Shown piece after piece: positions 12,717 to 14,548 of a DNA stretch of 14,548 bases. The stretch comes from JAAEQD01 sp964521815. Lineage in GTDB: Bacteria > Zixibacteria > MSB-5A5 > UBA10806 > 4484-95. The translations under genes and the position numbers were made by a program. Under the pieces are notes generated by a model that was not told the DNA's origin, searched no databases, and saw only the letters and a program-made list of their open reading frames with translations. The DNA lies in NCBI GenBank assembly GCA_964521815.1, contig CAZFSN010000063.1, positions 1 to 14,548 on the forward strand, given 5' to 3'. The stretch's first letter is position 1; every line of letters starts with the position of its first letter.

Positions 12717-14548
12717 ATGAAAAAGTTAATAATTAGTGCCCTGGTGATGGCTTTTGCGGTTAGCGGGGCTTTTGCCGCCAATAGCACTTATAATTTTCCA
12801 ATACTGCCGCAACCTTGCGATAGCAGCGCGACTCCGGATAGTTATGGCTATGCCTGGGTTGACAATGACGGTGGCGGAAGCCCGGTATTTAACTGGGTGG
12901 ATATTACCGGCAACGGCATTTTAGTCGATGGTTTGGCGGATGATAATGCTGTCGGTCCTTTCAATATTGGCTTTGATTTCCCATTTTACTGGTACATGGT
13001 TGACCATTTCTATATTGGATCGAACGGCTATATTTCATTCTCTTCCGACGCGAATTATTCGCAACCCTTTCCGCAGATTCCCAGCACGACTTATCCGAAT
13101 AACCTGGTAGTTCCGTTAGCCTGCGATATCGATTTTCTTTCGCCATATGGTACGAACGAATGTTATTACTATTCGAACAACACAGATTCGCTGGTTGTTT
13201 CCTGGATTAATGTTGATGAATGGAATGACCCATATGATCCAACGGCTACGCATACATTCCAGCTAATCCTGTGTGCCGCCGATTCTTCTATCACTTTCCA
13301 GTATGGTGAGCAAGGCGGTACTTTCAACAACACTGAAGGGCATGTTCAGATCGGAATCGAAGATCTGGTGGGACGTACCGGTCTGAGATATTATTTCGAT
13401 TTGAATCCGCCGGTCCAGGCTCCACACGATGGCCTGGCTATTCGTATTCATGCCGATCCGGATCCTAATTTCGTTTTCAATGATGTTGGTATTGCCGGCG
13501 CTCAAAACGCCACTTCGGGCGGTATTTTTGCCGCGGTAGGCTCCGGCTTGGGATTGGGTGCGTATGTTGAGAATTTTGGAACCACACCCATGGATAATAT
13601 TACTTTGAACTGCAAGGTCATTAGGAATTATGTACCGGTTTACAACGAAAACGTAATTATTGACCATCTGGAATCGGGTGTTCGTGTTTGGATGGATTTC
13701 CCGTTAACATATTCTCCGGATGCAATAGGAGTATATTCGCTAGTTTTTAAAACTACAACTAACCCGGCAGATAATTTCTTTTTCAACAACAGCGATACTA
13801 CCGAAATGCACGCTTATACCATGCCAACCACGCTGGCTTATGCCGACACGGCTTATGATTGGACTTCCTGGCAGGGCGGCGGCGGCGGTTTTGCTAACGA
13901 GTTTGTTGCTCCCGAACCGCTTGAAATAACCGCTATAAGAGCTAATTTGGTTGATGATGGCACAGCCGCTGATTTTTATATAATGCCTGCCAACGACGCC
14001 GGTGGCCCGGATGTTGATAACATTCTATTTCAAACAACCGCATACCCAAATACGCCTACCGGAGGCTGGGTTGTAGTTGAAGTTCCACCCGGTATCGTCT
14101 TTTACACCGGTCAAAAATTCTTTGCGGCTATCCTTAGCGGCGGCGCAAGTGTCGGTTTCGGTATTGATTCGTCCTGGCCCTTAAGTAATCGCGGCTGGGA
14201 AAATACCGGTACCTATGCCGGTTCCCGTGACCGTTCCTTACAAGATATGGTTATCGGCGTCATGGTTGATGGCCATGTCGGTATCGAGGATGAAGGTACA
14301 TTGCCAAGCAATTTCGCGTTAAATCAAAACTATCCCAATCCATTCAATGCCTCGACTGAAATCACATTTAGAACCCCGATACAATGCAAAGTATCACTTG
14401 AAATTTTCAACCTGGCCGGTCAGAAAATAGCTACTCTGGCCAATGACACTTATAATGCCGGTGAACACTCGGTTATTTGGAACAGCACTACTGATAATGG
14501 AAAGGTTGTTTCCTCCGGCGTTTATTTCTATCGCCTCCAGGTTAATGA
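12717..14548 (+). CDS. Secreted multidomain protein with YPNPFN C-terminal domain (3' end missing)
   Basis: The frame is open from ATG 12717 to the window edge: 610 complete codons, with no in-frame stop. GGAGG (12703-12707) lies 9 nt upstream. A signal peptide covers residues 1-20 (MKKLIISAL...AFA|A). A beta-rich N-terminal domain (about 50-230) contains NIGFDFPFYWYMVDHFYIGS and NGYISFSS, a style seen in extracellular FCB proteins. A CARDB-like Ig domain follows (about 255-355, NDVGIAG...YVENFGTTPMDNITLNCKV), then another beta-sandwich with a poly-Gly turn (about 365-515). The final domain opens with NYPNPFN at 538-544 and reaches SSGVYFYRLQ, so only about 15-20 residues lie beyond the window. 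No catalytic motif is visible; a surface or matrix structural or adhesive role is possible. Same C-terminal domain as the upstream peptidase, implying a shared export route, but a separate transcription unit after the hairpin at 12229-12256. Confidence 0.85.
   Translation, partial: MKKLIISALVMAFAVSGAFAANSTYNFPILPQPCDSSATPDSYGYAWVDNDGGGSPVFNWVDITGNGILVDGLADDNAVGPFNIGFDFPFYWYMVDHFYIGSNGYISFSSDANYSQPFPQIPSTTYPNNLVVPLACDIDFLSPYGTNECYYYSNNTDSLVVSWINVDEWNDPYDPTATHTFQLILCAADSSITFQYGEQGGTFNNTEGHVQIGIEDLVGRTGLRYYFDLNPPVQAPHDGLAIRIHADPDPNFVFNDVGIAGAQNATSGGIFAAVGSGLGLGAYVENFGTTPMDNITLNCKVIRNYVPVYNENVIIDHLESGVRVWMDFPLTYSPDAIGVYSLVFKTTTNPADNFFFNNSDTTEMHAYTMPTTLAYADTAYDWTSWQGGGGGFANEFVAPEPLEITAIRANLVDDGTAADFYIMPANDAGGPDVDNILFQTTAYPNTPTGGWVVVEVPPGIVFYTGQKFFAAILSGGASVGFGIDSSWPLSNRGWENTGTYAGSRDRSLQDMVIGVMVDGHVGIEDEGTLPSNFALNQNYPNPFNASTEITFRTPIQCKVSLEIFNLAGQKIATLANDTYNAGEHSVIWNSTTDNGKVVSSGVYFYRLQVN

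Noticed and set aside
13263..13667. 134-codon minus ORF in the last gene
   Set aside because: The + strand frame is continuously open for 610 codons with a signal peptide and C-terminal domain motif, so the minus ORF is antisense shadow.

Overview
The window reads as a Gram-negative bacterium of the FCB superphylum, with candidate phylum Zixibacteria as my best guess. Clues are two secreted proteins ending in a YPNPFN-type C-terminal domain, a dockerin-like remnant, heptosyltransferase and MurJ genes (a peptidoglycan and LPS envelope), a bacterial ribosomal protein S20, and a geranylgeranyl-reductase-family flavoprotein paired with a ferredoxin. The phylum call is inference from protein style; no rRNA or marker phylogeny is available here.

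Left part (1-2424, + strand). The window opens on a short, frame-broken remnant of a dockerin-like C-terminus (about 50-297). An AT-rich spacer with an 18-bp perfect palindrome follows, then a small four-helix membrane protein of unknown function. Next come a 2[4Fe-4S] ferredoxin gene and, overlapping it by 8 nt, a geranylgeranyl-reductase-family FAD protein. These two look like an electron-donor/reductase pair for saturating isoprenoid chains.

Middle (2425-5809). rpsT (S20) lies on the minus strand, abutting the reductase stop with no gap, and starts at TTG behind a strong Shine-Dalgarno (SD) site. Divergent from it is a + strand envelope operon: murJ (lipid II flippase), an AT-rich GIY-YIG-superfamily gene overlapping murJ by ATGA, and a waaF-like heptosyltransferase 3 nt later. 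murJ may be read from a very short-leader or leaderless transcript.

Right part (5810-14548). A 520-base gene-free stretch with several inverted repeats separates waaF from a minus-strand GT-C glycosyltransferase fused to TPR repeats. Across a 316-base divergent AT-rich region lies a 1095-residue secreted subtilisin-like peptidase with an Ig-like domain, a beta-propeller and a YPNPFN C-terminal domain, closed by a GC-rich hairpin. A 500-base structured non-coding stretch follows. It includes a 23-codon ORF that embeds a 10-base perfect SD sequence. A second secreted multidomain protein then runs off the window end, also with a YPNPFN domain. I found no rRNA, tRNA, CRISPR array or intact mobile element.
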